The translations under genes and the position numbers were made by a program. Shown here piece by piece: positions 6,052 through 15,700 of a DNA stretch of 38,195 bases. The notes under the pieces were generated by a model. That model saw nothing but the letters and a program-made list of their open reading frames with translations, was not told the origin of the DNA and did no database searches. Every line of letters begins with the position of its first letter. Position 1 is the first letter of the stretch. The stretch comes from Geodermatophilus marinus (GTDB taxonomy: Bacteria > Actinomycetota > Actinomycetes > Mycobacteriales > Geodermatophilaceae), in NCBI RefSeq assembly GCF_003428645.1, contig NZ_QVQH01000034.1, forward strand, positions 1 through 38,195. The letters are read 5' to 3'.

Positions 6052-7152
6052 ATGACCGGAACGCCCCTCCTCGCCGAGGCCCCCGCCCCCACCCGCCTGT
6101 GGACGCCGTCGCGCGTCCTCGTCACCCGCTCGGCCGCCGAGCGCCCGCACGGGCAGCGCGTGCTGGCCCGGCTCGAGGCCGTGGGGGTCTCCGACGTCGA
6201 GCTGCTGCGCGGCGACCGGCTGCCCTCCCTCCGCGGGGACGGCGACCGGGCGGCGTTCATGCGGGCCAAGGACACCCTGGCTCTCGTCGTCCCCCCGCCC
6301 TCCAAGCGCCGGCTGCAGCCGATCCCGCCGTCGGCCGACTTCCGGCTCGACCTCGCCGAGGGCTGCCCGGCCCACTGCCAGTACTGCTACCTCGCGGGCT
6401 CGCTCTCCGGCCCGCCGGTGACCCGGGTGTTCGCCGACCTCGACGAGGTCCTCGACGGGCTCGACGGGTACGTGGGGCGGGGCGGGGTCACCTCCGGCAC
6501 CGCCACCCGCGGCGACGAGGGGACGACGTTCGAGGCGTCCTGCTACACCGACCCCCTCGCCCTCGAGCACCTGACCGGCGGCCTGGCGCGCATGGTCGAG
6601 CACTTCGGCAGGCACGACTGGCCCGGGCCGGTGCAGCTGCGGGCGACGACCAAGTTCGACGACGTCGCCGCCCTGCTCGGCCTCCCCCACGGCGGGCGCA
6701 CGCGCCTGCGCTTCTCGGTCAACGCGGCGTCGGTGGCGCGGCGCTTCGAGGGGGCGACGTCGCCGGTACCCGGTCGCCTCGCGGCGCTGGGCGCGGTGGC
6801 CGCCGCCGGCTACCCGGTCGGCCTGACGATCGCGCCGATCATGCCGGTCGAGGGCTGGCGCGCGGACTACGGCGCCCTGCTCGACGCCGTCGCCGCCGCG
6901 CTGCCGGCCGGGACGGACCTCACGGTCGAGTGCATCACCCACCGCTTCACGCCGGGCAGCAAGGAGACGCTGCTGGACTGGTACCCGCGGACGAAGCTCG
7001 ACATGGAGGAGTCCCGCCGCACGACCAAGCGCGGGCGGTACGGGTCGGTCAAGCACGTCTACCCGCGGGCGACCACGGCCGAGCTGCGCGGCTGGTTCGA
7101 GGACGCGCTGGCCGACCGGCTGCCTTCCGCCCGCCTCCTGTACTGGACCTGA
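6052..7152 (+). CDS. Spore photoproduct lyase-family radical SAM protein
   Basis: A 366-residue radical SAM enzyme of the SplB family, which reverses the UV spore photoproduct in DNA. The iron-sulfur motif is CPAHCQYC (Cys105, Cys109, Cys112). FEASCYTDPLALEHLTGGL contains the extra Cys (about 164) that corresponds to the hydrogen-donating Cys of Bacillus SPL. The C-terminal TPGSKETLLDWYP and KRGRYGSVKHVYP segments match SPL-like proteins of actinobacteria. GTG at 6049 directly precedes ATG 6052; I use the ATG. It is the first intact chromosomal gene right of the island. SPL homologues are found in non-endospore-formers, so the true substrate here is uncertain. Confidence 0.85.
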   Translation: MTGTPLLAEAPAPTRLWTPSRVLVTRSAAERPHGQRVLARLEAVGVSDVELLRGDRLPSLRGDGDRAAFMRAKDTLALVVPPPSKRRLQPIPPSADFRLDLAEGCPAHCQYCYLAGSLSGPPVTRVFADLDEVLDGLDGYVGRGGVTSGTATRGDEGTTFEASCYTDPLALEHLTGGLARMVEHFGRHDWPGPVQLRATTKFDDVAALLGLPHGGRTRLRFSVNAASVARRFEGATSPVPGRLAALGAVAAAGYPVGLTIAPIMPVEGWRADYGALLDAVAAALPAGTDLTVECITHRFTPGSKETLLDWYPRTKLDMEESRRTTKRGRYGSVKHVYPRATTAELRGWFEDALADRLPSARLLYWT

Positions 7153-7265
7153 AGGGCCGGGACGGGGCCAGGTGGCGGATCGACCGGGACGTAACGTGGC
7201 GCCCCGTGTGCGTCGGCGGCCGCGTCCCGGGGCCCGCCCTGAGCCTGCGAAGGGGTGGGGAGGAC

Positions 7266-8015
7266 GTGGTCCTTCTGCTCGTGCCGCCGTCGGAGACCAA
7301 GGCCCCCGGCGGGGACGGCGCCCCGCTCGACCTCGCCGGCCTGTCGCACCCGGAGCTCACGCCGGTGCGCACGGACCTGGCCGGCGTCCTCGTCGGGCTG
7401 GCCGCCGACCCCCCGGCCGCGCGGGTCGCGCTCGGCCTCTCCCCGCGCCAGGACGACGAGGTGGCCCGCAACGGGGCGCTGTTCACCGGCCCGACGCTGC
7501 CGGTCCTGGAGCGCTACACCGGCGTCCTCTACGAGGCCCTGGACGTGCCCTCGCTCACCCGCGCGCAGCGGGCCCGGGCCGACCGGCGGCTGGCCGTCGG
7601 GTCCGCCCTGTTCGGGCTGGTGCGCGGCACCGACCAGATCCCGGCCTACCGGCTCTCGGCGGGCTCGGCGCTACCCGGCCGGCCGACGCTGCGGGCGGTG
7701 TGGCGGCCGGCGCTCGGCCCGGTCCTGGGCGGCCTGGACGAGCTCGTGGTCGACCTGCGCAGCGGCTCCTACGCCGCGCTGGCCCCGGTGCCGGGAGCGG
7801 TCACCGTCGACGTCGTCAGCGAGCGGCCCGACGGCAGCCGGGCGGTGGTGAGCCACGCGAACAAGGCGTACAAGGGCCGGGTCGCCCGGCTGCTGGCGAC
7901 GACCACCGCCGAGCCGGGGGACGTCGTCCGGGTGCGGGCCCTGCTGCGCCGGGCAGGGTTGCACGTGGAACACGACGGGGGGAACGCGCTGACCCTCGTC
8001 GTCCCGGCGGCCTGA
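7266..8015 (+). CDS. yaaA: Peroxide stress protein YaaA (UPF0246/DUF328)
   Basis: A 249-residue protein beginning with LLLVPPSETKAPGG, the conserved N-terminus of YaaA. Other family segments are RYTGVLYEALD, LFGLVRGTDQIPAYRLSAGS and SHANKAYKGRVARLL (family form 'N...K..KG'). In E. coli YaaA limits DNA and protein oxidation by lowering free iron during peroxide stress and binds unusual DNA structures. The start is GTG at 7266 with GGGGAGG just upstream; the frame is open further left, but that part overlaps the SPL gene in another frame and is not coding. It follows the SPL gene by 113 nt, a pairing that fits a DNA-damage theme. Confidence 0.87.
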   Translation: MVLLLVPPSETKAPGGDGAPLDLAGLSHPELTPVRTDLAGVLVGLAADPPAARVALGLSPRQDDEVARNGALFTGPTLPVLERYTGVLYEALDVPSLTRAQRARADRRLAVGSALFGLVRGTDQIPAYRLSAGSALPGRPTLRAVWRPALGPVLGGLDELVVDLRSGSYAALAPVPGAVTVDVVSERPDGSRAVVSHANKAYKGRVARLLATTTAEPGDVVRVRALLRRAGLHVEHDGGNALTLVVPAA

Positions 8016-8201
8016 CCCGCCGCCCTCCGGCACCCTCGGTCGGGACGACGCTCACGCGGCGTCGCCGGGGCAGTGACCTCCGTCAGGTCTCCTTGTCTTC
8101 CGGACCGTCTCCATGGCATAACTGACGCGACGCGCGGGACCCGAACCAGCCGGTCCGCGTCTCGAGGCCCCGGTCGATCCCGCCGGGCGAGAAGGGTTCA
8201 C

Positions 8202-10808
8202 GTGCAGCACACCCCGCCGGGCGTCGGTGACGCGCGCCCCCTCGACGCCGTCCGCGCGGCCGAGACGCTCCGCGACGACATCGCGCGGACCCGTGCTGCC
8301 CGCCGCCTGCGGCTGCCCGAGGGCGGCGACGGCGGGCTGGACCGGCTCGTGGAGCTGGCGACCCGCCTGCTGGCCGCCGAGGCCGGGCAGATCTCGCTCC
8401 TCGACGACGTGCAGACCGTCGCCGGGGCCGCCGGCCTCCCGGTCGAGGACGCCTCGGAGGGGAGCCCGCTCGAGGACTCGCTGTGCACGGTCACCGCGGC
8501 CCACGGCCGGCCGCTCGCCGTCCCGGACGCCCGGGCCGACGACCGGGTCGCCGGCCTGCCCCCGGTGGCCTCCGGCGCCATCCGCGCCTACCTCGGCGTC
8601 CCGCTGGAGAACGGGGACGGGCACACCGTCGGCGTCCTGTGCGTGTTCAGCACCTCCCCGCGCCACTGGTCGGGCACCGACGTCGCCACGCTGCGCCAGC
8701 TGGCCGCCTCGGTGGTCACCGAGCTGGAGTACGCCGCGCTGGCCGCCGAGTACGAGCGGCAGCACGTGCGGTCCACCCTCGCCATGGACGCCGCGGGCGT
8801 GGGCACCTTCGACTGGGACCTGCGCACCGGCGAGCTGACCTGGGACGAGCCGCTCCTGGAGATCTTCGGTTACACCCCGGCCGACTTCGGCGGGACGATC
8901 GCCGCCTTCAACGCCCGCCTGCACCCCGACGACGCCGAGCGGGTCGGCGAGGCGCTGCAGAGCTCGATCGACGCCGTCGGCGACTTCGAGGCCCAGTACC
9001 GCGTGGTGCGCCCCGACGGCGCGGTGCGGTGGGTGCGGGCGCGGGGACGGGCGCTCGCCGGCGCCGGGGGGCGCGCGGCGCGGCTCATCGGCGCCGCCTT
9101 CGACACCACCGAGGAGCGCGACGTCGAGGCCCGGGTGGCCCGGGTGCTCGAGTCGATGCCCGCCGGGTTCTTCTCCCTGGACCGGGACTGGCGGTTCACC
9201 CACGTCAACGCCGAGGGCGAGCGGCTCCTGCAGCGCAGCCGCGAGGAGGTCCTCGGCCAGGACCTCTGGGAGGCGTTCCCGTCGGCCCTCGGCGGGCCGT
9301 TCGAGGAGCACTACCGGGGGGCCATGGAGTCCGGGGAGCCGGTCGCCTTCGATGCCTACTACCCCGCCCCCCTGGACGGCTGGTACGAGGTGCGGGCCTG
9401 GCCCAGCCCCGAGGGGTTGTCGGTGTACTTCCTGGAGGTCACCGAGCGCCGCCGGATCCGCGACCGGGCCGAGCGCTCCGCCCAGCGGCTGGCCCTCCTG
9501 GCCCAGGTCAGCGCGGAGCTGGCCGGCACCCTCGACGCGCGGACGGCGACCGGGCACCTGCCCCGGCTGGTGGTCCCCGCGCTGGCCGACTGGTGCATCG
9601 TCACCGTCGTCGACCCCGACGGCCGCCCCCGCGACGTCGGCCACTGGCACGCCGACCCGGCCGCCCGGCCGCTGGTGGAGCGGTACGCCGCGGTCCGGCT
9701 GGACGCGATGCCGGCGACCTCCCCCGTGGCCCGCGCCCTGGTCACCGGCGAGCCCGTGCACGCCGACGCCCACGAGGTCGCCGACCTGCTCGGGGAGAGC
9801 GAGGCGCGCTCCCTGCTGACCGCCCTGGCCCCCGGCTCGGCGATCGCGCTCCCCCTGCGCGGGCGGGGCCGGACCCTCGGCGTCCTCACGCTGTTCTTCC
9901 GCGCCGGCGAGACGGCGGCGACCGAGGACCTCGCCACCGCGCGGGACGTCGCCGACCGCGCGGGCCTGGCGCTGGACAACGCCCGGCTCTACGCCCAGCA
10001 GCGGCAGCTCGCCGAGGGGTTGCAGCGCAGCCTGCTGACCAAGCCGCCGGAGCCCGACCACGCGGAGATCGCCGTCCGCTACCTGCCGGCCGCCGAGGCC
10101 GCCCGGGTCGGCGGCGACTGGTACGACGCCTTCCTCCAGCCCTCGGGCGCGACGATGCTGGTCATCGGTGACGTGGTCGGGCACGACACCGAGGCCGCGG
10201 CCGCCATGGGCCAGCTGCGCGGGCTGCTGCGGGGCATCGCGACCTACAGCGACGCGCCGCCGGCCGAGGTGCTGCGCGGGCTGGACGCCTCCATGGCGGT
10301 GCTGCAGACCCGGGTGCTGGCCACCGCGGCGGTCGCCCGTTTCGAGCAGACCGACGAGGAGCGTCGGCGCGGCATCACGCGGATGCGCTGGGCCAACGCC
10401 GGGCACCTGCCGCCGCTGGTGGTCAACCCCGACGGCAGCGTCGCCGAGCTGGCCTCCTGGCGGGGCGACCTGCTGCTCGGGGTGGACGCCGACGTCCGCC
10501 GCTCGGAGTCCGTGGTGACGCTGGACCGCGGGTCCACCGTGCTGCTGTTCACCGACGGCCTGGTCGAGCGGCGGGACGCCGACCTCGACGCCGGCATGCT
10601 GCGGCTGCGCGACGCCCTCGCCGAGTTCGCCGGGCGGCCGCTGGGCGAGGTGCTGGACCGGGTGATCGAGCGGCTGGTCGACGGCCGCCCCGAGGACGAC
10701 GTCGCCCTGGTCGCCGTCCGGCTGCACCCCCAGGACCGCCCCCGGCCGGTGGAGGCCGGTCCCCGCGACGTCCCGGACGTCGTCCCGGAGGACCCCGCCG
10801 GCGCGTAG
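8202..10808 (+). CDS. GAF-PAS-PAS-GAF-SpoIIE (PP2C-type) serine phosphatase
   Basis: An 868-residue soluble sensor phosphatase. Layout by eye: GAF (~45-180, including CTVTAAHGRPLAVPDARADD), PAS (~195-305, HPDDAERV, and RVVRPDGAVRWVRARGR), PAS (~312-415, ESMPAGFFSLDRDWRFTHVN), GAF (~430-600) and PP2C/SpoIIE (~620-845). Metal-binding acids lie in GGDWYD (638-643), GDVVGHD, FTDGLVE and the final EDDVAL. Such enzymes dephosphorylate anti-sigma-factor antagonists of the STAS type in response to ligands, light or redox state. The start is GTG 8202 with GAGAAGGG upstream; the frame is open left to 8073, but that extension is Arg-rich and unlike the domain. A related phosphatase is at 22439-24139. 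Confidence 0.87.
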   Translation: MQHTPPGVGDARPLDAVRAAETLRDDIARTRAARRLRLPEGGDGGLDRLVELATRLLAAEAGQISLLDDVQTVAGAAGLPVEDASEGSPLEDSLCTVTAAHGRPLAVPDARADDRVAGLPPVASGAIRAYLGVPLENGDGHTVGVLCVFSTSPRHWSGTDVATLRQLAASVVTELEYAALAAEYERQHVRSTLAMDAAGVGTFDWDLRTGELTWDEPLLEIFGYTPADFGGTIAAFNARLHPDDAERVGEALQSSIDAVGDFEAQYRVVRPDGAVRWVRARGRALAGAGGRAARLIGAAFDTTEERDVEARVARVLESMPAGFFSLDRDWRFTHVNAEGERLLQRSREEVLGQDLWEAFPSALGGPFEEHYRGAMESGEPVAFDAYYPAPLDGWYEVRAWPSPEGLSVYFLEVTERRRIRDRAERSAQRLALLAQVSAELAGTLDARTATGHLPRLVVPALADWCIVTVVDPDGRPRDVGHWHADPAARPLVERYAAVRLDAMPATSPVARALVTGEPVHADAHEVADLLGESEARSLLTALAPGSAIALPLRGRGRTLGVLTLFFRAGETAATEDLATARDVADRAGLALDNARLYAQQRQLAEGLQRSLLTKPPEPDHAEIAVRYLPAAEAARVGGDWYDAFLQPSGATMLVIGDVVGHDTEAAAAMGQLRGLLRGIATYSDAPPAEVLRGLDASMAVLQTRVLATAAVARFEQTDEERRRGITRMRWANAGHLPPLVVNPDGSVAELASWRGDLLLGVDADVRRSESVVTLDRGSTVLLFTDGLVERRDADLDAGMLRLRDALAEFAGRPLGEVLDRVIERLVDGRPEDDVALVAVRLHPQDRPRPVEAGPRDVPDVVPEDPAGA

Positions 10809-10835
10809 TCGCCCGGGTCGCGGCCCTCGGACCCC

Positions 10836-10907
10836 GGTGATCATGGGCATCCGGCGCCTCGACACGCCGCCGCCGGCGTGTCCCCCGGCCTCATCCCCAT
10901 GATCACC
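10836..10907. repeat. Nested palindrome, REP-like (copy 1)
   Basis: GTGATCATGGG (10837-10847) pairs with CCCATGATCAC (10896-10906), and inside it GACACGCCG (10861-10869) pairs with CGGCGTGTC (10874-10882). It lies between the phosphatase and the amidase. A similar element with the same outer arms is at 30093-30164. It may act as a terminator, but the conserved sequence suggests a dispersed repeat. Confidence 0.65.
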
Positions 10908-10974
10908 GCGGGTGGGGCCAGGGGGCGGGGCAGGGGTCGGATGTCGGGGGCCGCAGGTGTGGCAGCCTTCCCGG

Positions 10975-12393
10975 GTGACCTCCGCCGACGACCTCTGCCT
11001 CCGCCCGGCGACCGAGCTGGCCGCGCTGATCGCCGACCGCCGGCTCTCCTCCCGAGAGCTCACCGACGCCTGCCTGGACCGCATCGAGCGGCTGGACCCG
11101 CGGGTCAACGCCCTGGTGACGGTCGACGCCGAGGGGGCCCGCGCGGCCGCCGACGCCGCGGACGCCGCCCTGGCCGCGGGTGAGCAGACCGGCCCGCTGC
11201 ACGGGCTGCCGGTGGCGCACAAGGACACCCACGCCACCGGCGGCATGCGCACCACCTGGGGCTCGCCGCTGCACGCCGGCACGGTCCCGGCCGAGGACGA
11301 GCTGGTCGTCGCCCGGCTGCGCGCGGCGGGCACCGTGCGGCTGGGCAAGACCAACGTGCCGGAGTTCGCGGCCGGCTCGCACACCTTCAACACGCTCTTC
11401 GGCGCGACGCACAACCCGTACCGGCACGGCCTGTCGGCGGGCGGCTCGAGCGGCGGGGCGGCGGCGGCGCTGGCGGCGGGGTTCGTGCCGGTCGCCGAGG
11501 GCAGCGACATGGGTGGCTCGCTGCGCAACCCGGCCGCCTTCTGCAACGTGGTCGGGCTGCGGCCCACGCCCGGCCGGGTGCCGACCTGGCCCGCCCTCGT
11601 CGGCTGGTCGCAGCTGTCGGTGCAGGGGCCGATGGGCCGGACGGTGGCCGACGTCGCGCTGGCGCTCTCCGTGCTCGCGGGACCCGACCGCCGGGTGCCG
11701 ATCGCGCTGGACGACGACGGTGCCGGGTTCGCCGCCCCCCTGCCGGAGCGCCTGGACGGGTTGCGGGTGGCGTGGGCGCCGGACCTGGGTGGCCGGGTGG
11801 CGGTCGACCCCGCCGTCACCGACGTCCTGGCGGGCACCGTGCGGGTGGTCGAGGAGCTGGGCGCGACGGTGGCGGCCGACTGCCCCGACCTGACCGGCGC
11901 CGACGACGTCTTCGGCACGCTGCGGGCCTGGCTGTTCGACGCCTCGTACTCCGAGCTCATCCGGCAGCACCCGGACCAGGTGAAGGAGTCGATCCGCTGG
12001 AACGCGGCGATGGGCGCGCGGCTGACCGGCGCCGACCTCGCCCGCGCCGAGGCCGCGCACACCCGCCTGTACGAGCAGGTGGTCGCGTTCTTCGACCGCT
12101 ACGACGTCCTGCTCGCACCGACCACCCAGGTGCTGCCGTTCCCGGTCGAGCAGGAGTACCCCACGGAGATCGCCGGGGTCCCGATGGACGACTACCTGGA
12201 GTGGATGCGCTCCTGCACGGTCATCTCGGCCACCGGCTGCCCGGCGCTGTCGGTGCCGGGCGGGTTCACCCCCGACGGGCTGCCGGTCGGGCTGCAGGTG
12301 ATCGCCGCGCCGCGGGCGGACCGGCGGGTCCTGGAGGTCGGGCACGCCATCGAGCAGGCGACCCGCTTCGGCGACCGGCGTCCGCCCCTCTGA
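10975..12393 (+). CDS. Amidase-signature family hydrolase
   Basis: A 472-residue amidase-signature enzyme that hydrolyses amide bonds. The Ser-cisSer-Lys triad is visible: Lys83 in PVAHKDTHATGG, cis-Ser159 in SAGGSSGG, and nucleophile Ser182 in EGSDMGGSLRNPAAFC. The rest follows the family to TGCPALSVPGGFTPDGLPVG and LQVIA near the end. Length is normal for the family. It is more like general amidases than GatA, and no gatB/gatC is adjacent, so the substrate is unknown. The start is GTG 10975; the open frame further left is Gly-rich and lacks family similarity. It sits alone, with a palindromic repeat upstream. Confidence 0.87.
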   Translation: MTSADDLCLRPATELAALIADRRLSSRELTDACLDRIERLDPRVNALVTVDAEGARAAADAADAALAAGEQTGPLHGLPVAHKDTHATGGMRTTWGSPLHAGTVPAEDELVVARLRAAGTVRLGKTNVPEFAAGSHTFNTLFGATHNPYRHGLSAGGSSGGAAAALAAGFVPVAEGSDMGGSLRNPAAFCNVVGLRPTPGRVPTWPALVGWSQLSVQGPMGRTVADVALALSVLAGPDRRVPIALDDDGAGFAAPLPERLDGLRVAWAPDLGGRVAVDPAVTDVLAGTVRVVEELGATVAADCPDLTGADDVFGTLRAWLFDASYSELIRQHPDQVKESIRWNAAMGARLTGADLARAEAAHTRLYEQVVAFFDRYDVLLAPTTQVLPFPVEQEYPTEIAGVPMDDYLEWMRSCTVISATGCPALSVPGGFTPDGLPVGLQVIAAPRADRRVLEVGHAIEQATRFGDRRPPL

Positions 12394-12453
12394 GGCTGTC
12401 TGCACCCGTCTTGCACTCCTGCTAGAGAGGCCGATACGGGCCTCGACGAGGGC

Positions 12454-12699
12454 TCACCGGCCGGCCAGCGCCTCCCGCACCTCCCGCAGCGAGGGGTTGA
12501 ACAGGTAGCGGTCCCCGACCACGACGGTCGGCGAGAGCTCCCAGCCCTGCGGGTGGTGGGCGCGGACGGCCGCGGCGCCGTCCTCGTCGTCCCGGAAGCG
12601 CACGGAGCGGTGCGGGAGCCGCGCCAGCCGCATCCGCAGGCGCAGCTTCGTGGAGAACGGGCAGCCGGGGGTGTGGAAGACGACGGGGACGTCGGCCAT
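12454..12699 (-). CDS. Glutaredoxin-like (mycoredoxin-like) protein, monothiol CPFS
   Basis: An 81-residue single-domain thioredoxin-fold protein. The active site is TPGCPFST (Cys13-Pro-Phe-Ser16), so the resolving Cys of classic CxxC glutaredoxins is Ser. LSPTVVVGDRYLFNPSLREV gives the cis-Pro strand and the glutathione/mycothiol-side loop (TVVVGD). Actinobacteria use mycothiol, so a mycoredoxin-like or monothiol role is likely. ATG at 12699 has GGGAGG upstream. It lies 93 nt downstream of the NAD-GDH gene on the same strand and could be co-transcribed. Confidence 0.78.
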   Translation of the reverse strand: MADVPVVFHTPGCPFSTKLRLRMRLARLPHRSVRFRDDEDGAAAVRAHHPQGWELSPTVVVGDRYLFNPSLREVREALAGR

Positions 12700-12792
12700 G
12701 GCGGACCCTCCCTCGCGACCCCTGCACGGGGCCGTCCAGCGGTCAGGCTAGACCTCGGCGGGCACCTGTCCAGCGCTTTCCCGGCCCGCGGG

Positions 12793-15700
12793 TCACACCG
12801 GGCGGCGCAGGCCGCGCAGCGTCCGGACGGCGACCAGCAGCTCGGCGAGCTCCTGGCGCTCCCCGGCTGCGATGTCGACCAGCTGCGCCGCGGCCCGGCG
12901 CTGGGTGGCGTCCCAGCCGTCGGCCCAGCGGGCGAGCATCTCCTGTGCCGGCTCGTCGTCGTCGCGGCGGCCCTCGAGCACCTCGGCGGTGAGCTCGGCC
13001 TGCTCCCCGGCCAGGTCGTCGCGGAGGGCGGCCCGGGCCATGGAGTTCCAGCGGCGGTCACGCGGCAGGCCGAGGACGAGCTCGCGCAGCGGCACCAGCG
13101 TCAGCCGCTCGGCCAGGCACTGCTGCACCCGGCCGGCCAGCTCGATGGGCGCGCCGGTGCGCTCGGCCACCACCGCGAGGTAGAGCGCGGCCGGCAGCAG
13201 CGCCGCCGCCGCCGCATCGGCGGCCAGGTCCCCCGGCACGCCGGCCTGCTGGAGCCAGGCCGCGCGCTCGGCGTAGGCGGCCGCCTCCGCGCCCAGCAGC
13301 CAGCCCGGCAGCCCCCTGCGCACCGCCGCCACCGCGGGTGCGAAGCGGTCGGTGACCTCGCCGACCCCGGCCCGCCCGGTGGCCAGCGCCGGCAGCCGCA
13401 GCAGCCAGCGGGTCACCCGCTCGGCCACGCGGGTCGCCTCGGTGCGCAGCTCGACCTGCACGGCGGCGGCGACCCGGTTGTCCAGCGCGCGGGCGGCGTC
13501 CCACAGCCGGTCGGCCTCCACCACCGCGCGGGCGATCGCGTGCGTCCGGACCACCCGCTCCAGCGGCACGCCGGTCTCCTCGGCCAGCCGGAACAGGCCG
13601 GTGACGCCGGCGACGTTCACCGCCCGGTTGGTCAGGGCGGTGGCCACGATCTCCCGGCGCAGCGGGTGGTCGGTGACCGCGGCGGGGAACCGCTCGCGCA
13701 CGGCCTCGGGGAAGTAGCCCACGAGCAGGTGGGCCAGCGCCGGGTCGTCGGGCAGGTCGCTGCCGAGGACGGCGTCGCCGGTCTCGAGCTTGGCGTAGGC
13801 CAGCAGCACCGACAGCTCCGGGCTGGTCAGCGCGTGGCCGTCCCGGCGCCGCTCGGCGAGCGCCCGGTCGTCGGGCAGCGCCTCCACGCTGCGGGTCAGC
13901 CGGCCGGAGCGCTCCAGCGCCCGGATGAACCGCTCGTGCGCGTCGAGCAGGCTGCGCGCGTGCGCCACCTCGCCGGCCAGCGTCGCGTTCTGCGCGTGGT
14001 TGTCGGTGAGGACGGCGGCCGCCACGTCGTCGGTCATGGAGGCCAGCAGCTCGACGCGGGCCTCGGCGTCCAGCTCCCCGGCCTCGACCTCCCGGTCCAG
14101 CGCGATCTTGATGTTGACCTCGTGGTCGGAGGTGTCCACCCCGGCGGAGTTGTCGATGGCGTCGGTGTTCACCCGCCCGCCGGCCAGCGCGTACTCGACC
14201 CGGCCGCGCTGGGTCAGGCCGAGGTTGCCGCCCTCCCCCACGACGCGGACCCGCAGGTCCCGGCCGTCGACCCGGACGGCGTCGTTGGCCTTGTCGCCCA
14301 CGTCGCCGTGGCTCTCGGTCGCGGCCTTGACGTAGGTGCCGATGCCGCCGTTGAACAGCAGGTCCACCGGCGCGAGCAGCACCGCCCGGACCAGCTCCAC
14401 CGGGGACACCGCGTCGACGTCCGCGGGCAGCCGCAGCGCCTCCCGCATCGGCTCGCTGACCGGGATCGCCTTCGCCGTGCGCGGCCACACCCCGCCGCCG
14501 GCGCTGATGAGCTCAGGATCGTAGTCAGCCCACGAGGACCGCGGCAGCCCGAACAGCCGGCGGCGCTCGGCGAAGGAGGCGGCCGCGTCGGGGTCGGGGT
14601 CGACGAAGACGTGGCGGTGGTCGAAGGCGGCCACCAGCCGGATGTGCTCCGACAGCAGCATGCCGTTGCCGAACACGTCGCCGGACATGTCGCCGATGCC
14701 GACGACCGTGACGTCCTGCGACTGCACGTCGATGCCGAGCTCGCGGAAATGGCGGGTGACCGACTCCCAGGCGCCGCGGGCGGTGATGCCCATGGCCTTG
14801 TGGTCGTAGCCGACCGAGCCCCCGGAGGCGAAGGCGTCCCCCAGCCAGAACCCGCGCTCCAGGGCCACCTCGTTGGCCAGGTCGGAGAAGGTCGCCGTCC
14901 CCTTGTCCGCGGCGACGACGAGGTAGCTGTCGTCCTCGTCGTGCCGGACCACCCGCTCCGGCGGCACGATGCGCCCGCCGACCCGGTTGTCGGTGAGCGC
15001 GAGCAGGGCCCCGATGAACAGCCGGTAGCACGCCTGCCCCTCGGCGAGCTGGGCGTCCCGGGAGTGGTCGGCCGGGGGACGGCGGACGACGAAGCCGCCC
15101 TTGGCCCCGGTCGGCACGATCACGGTGTTCTTGACCATCTGGGCCTTGACCAGGCCGAGGACCTCGGTGCGCAGGTCCTCGTGCCGGTCGGACCAGCGCA
15201 GCCCGCCGCGGGCGACGGCGCCGAAGCGCAGGTGCACGCCGGTGACCCGCGGCGAGCTGACCCAGACCTCGCGGGCCGGCCGCGGCTCGGGCAGGTCCGG
15301 CACGGTCGCCGGGTGCAGCTTGAGGGCGAGGGGACCGCCTGCGTAGTAGGTGGTCCGCACGGTCGCGGTGACCGCGGCCAGCAGGGCCGTGAGCACCCGG
15401 TCGGCGTCCAGCGACTCCACGGCGCCGATCGACTCCCGCAGCGAGGCCACCAGCTCTTCGGTGCGGGCGGCCCGGCCGGCGTCGCGGCCGGGCCGGAACC
15501 GCGTCTCGAACAGCGCGACCAGCCGGGCCACCACGTCCGGGTGGGCGGCCAGGGTGGTCTCGACGTAGCCCTGCCCGAAGGGCAGCCCCGCCTGGCGCAG
15601 CCACTGCACGTAGGCACGCACGACGGAGACCTGGCGCCAGGTGAGCCCGGCCAGCAGCACCAGCGCACCGAGCCCGTCGTCCTCGGCGTCCCCGCGCCAG

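Noticed and set aside
6099..7265. N-terminal extension of the YaaA frame through the SPL gene
   Set aside because: It is out of phase with the SPL gene, which has its Cys motif and family segments; YaaA similarity begins only at 7266.
8052..12062. Very long minus-strand open frame (over 1300 codons) opposite the phosphatase and amidase genes
   Set aside because: It is the complement of two genes with clear domains on the plus strand; its translation is Arg/Gly/Pro-rich without motifs, a usual effect of high GC.
12419..12427. GCTAGAG motif resembling half of the TCTAGC-N6-GCTAGA dyad
   Set aside because: Only one arm is present and the site lies between the 3' ends of two convergent genes, so an operator is unlikely.
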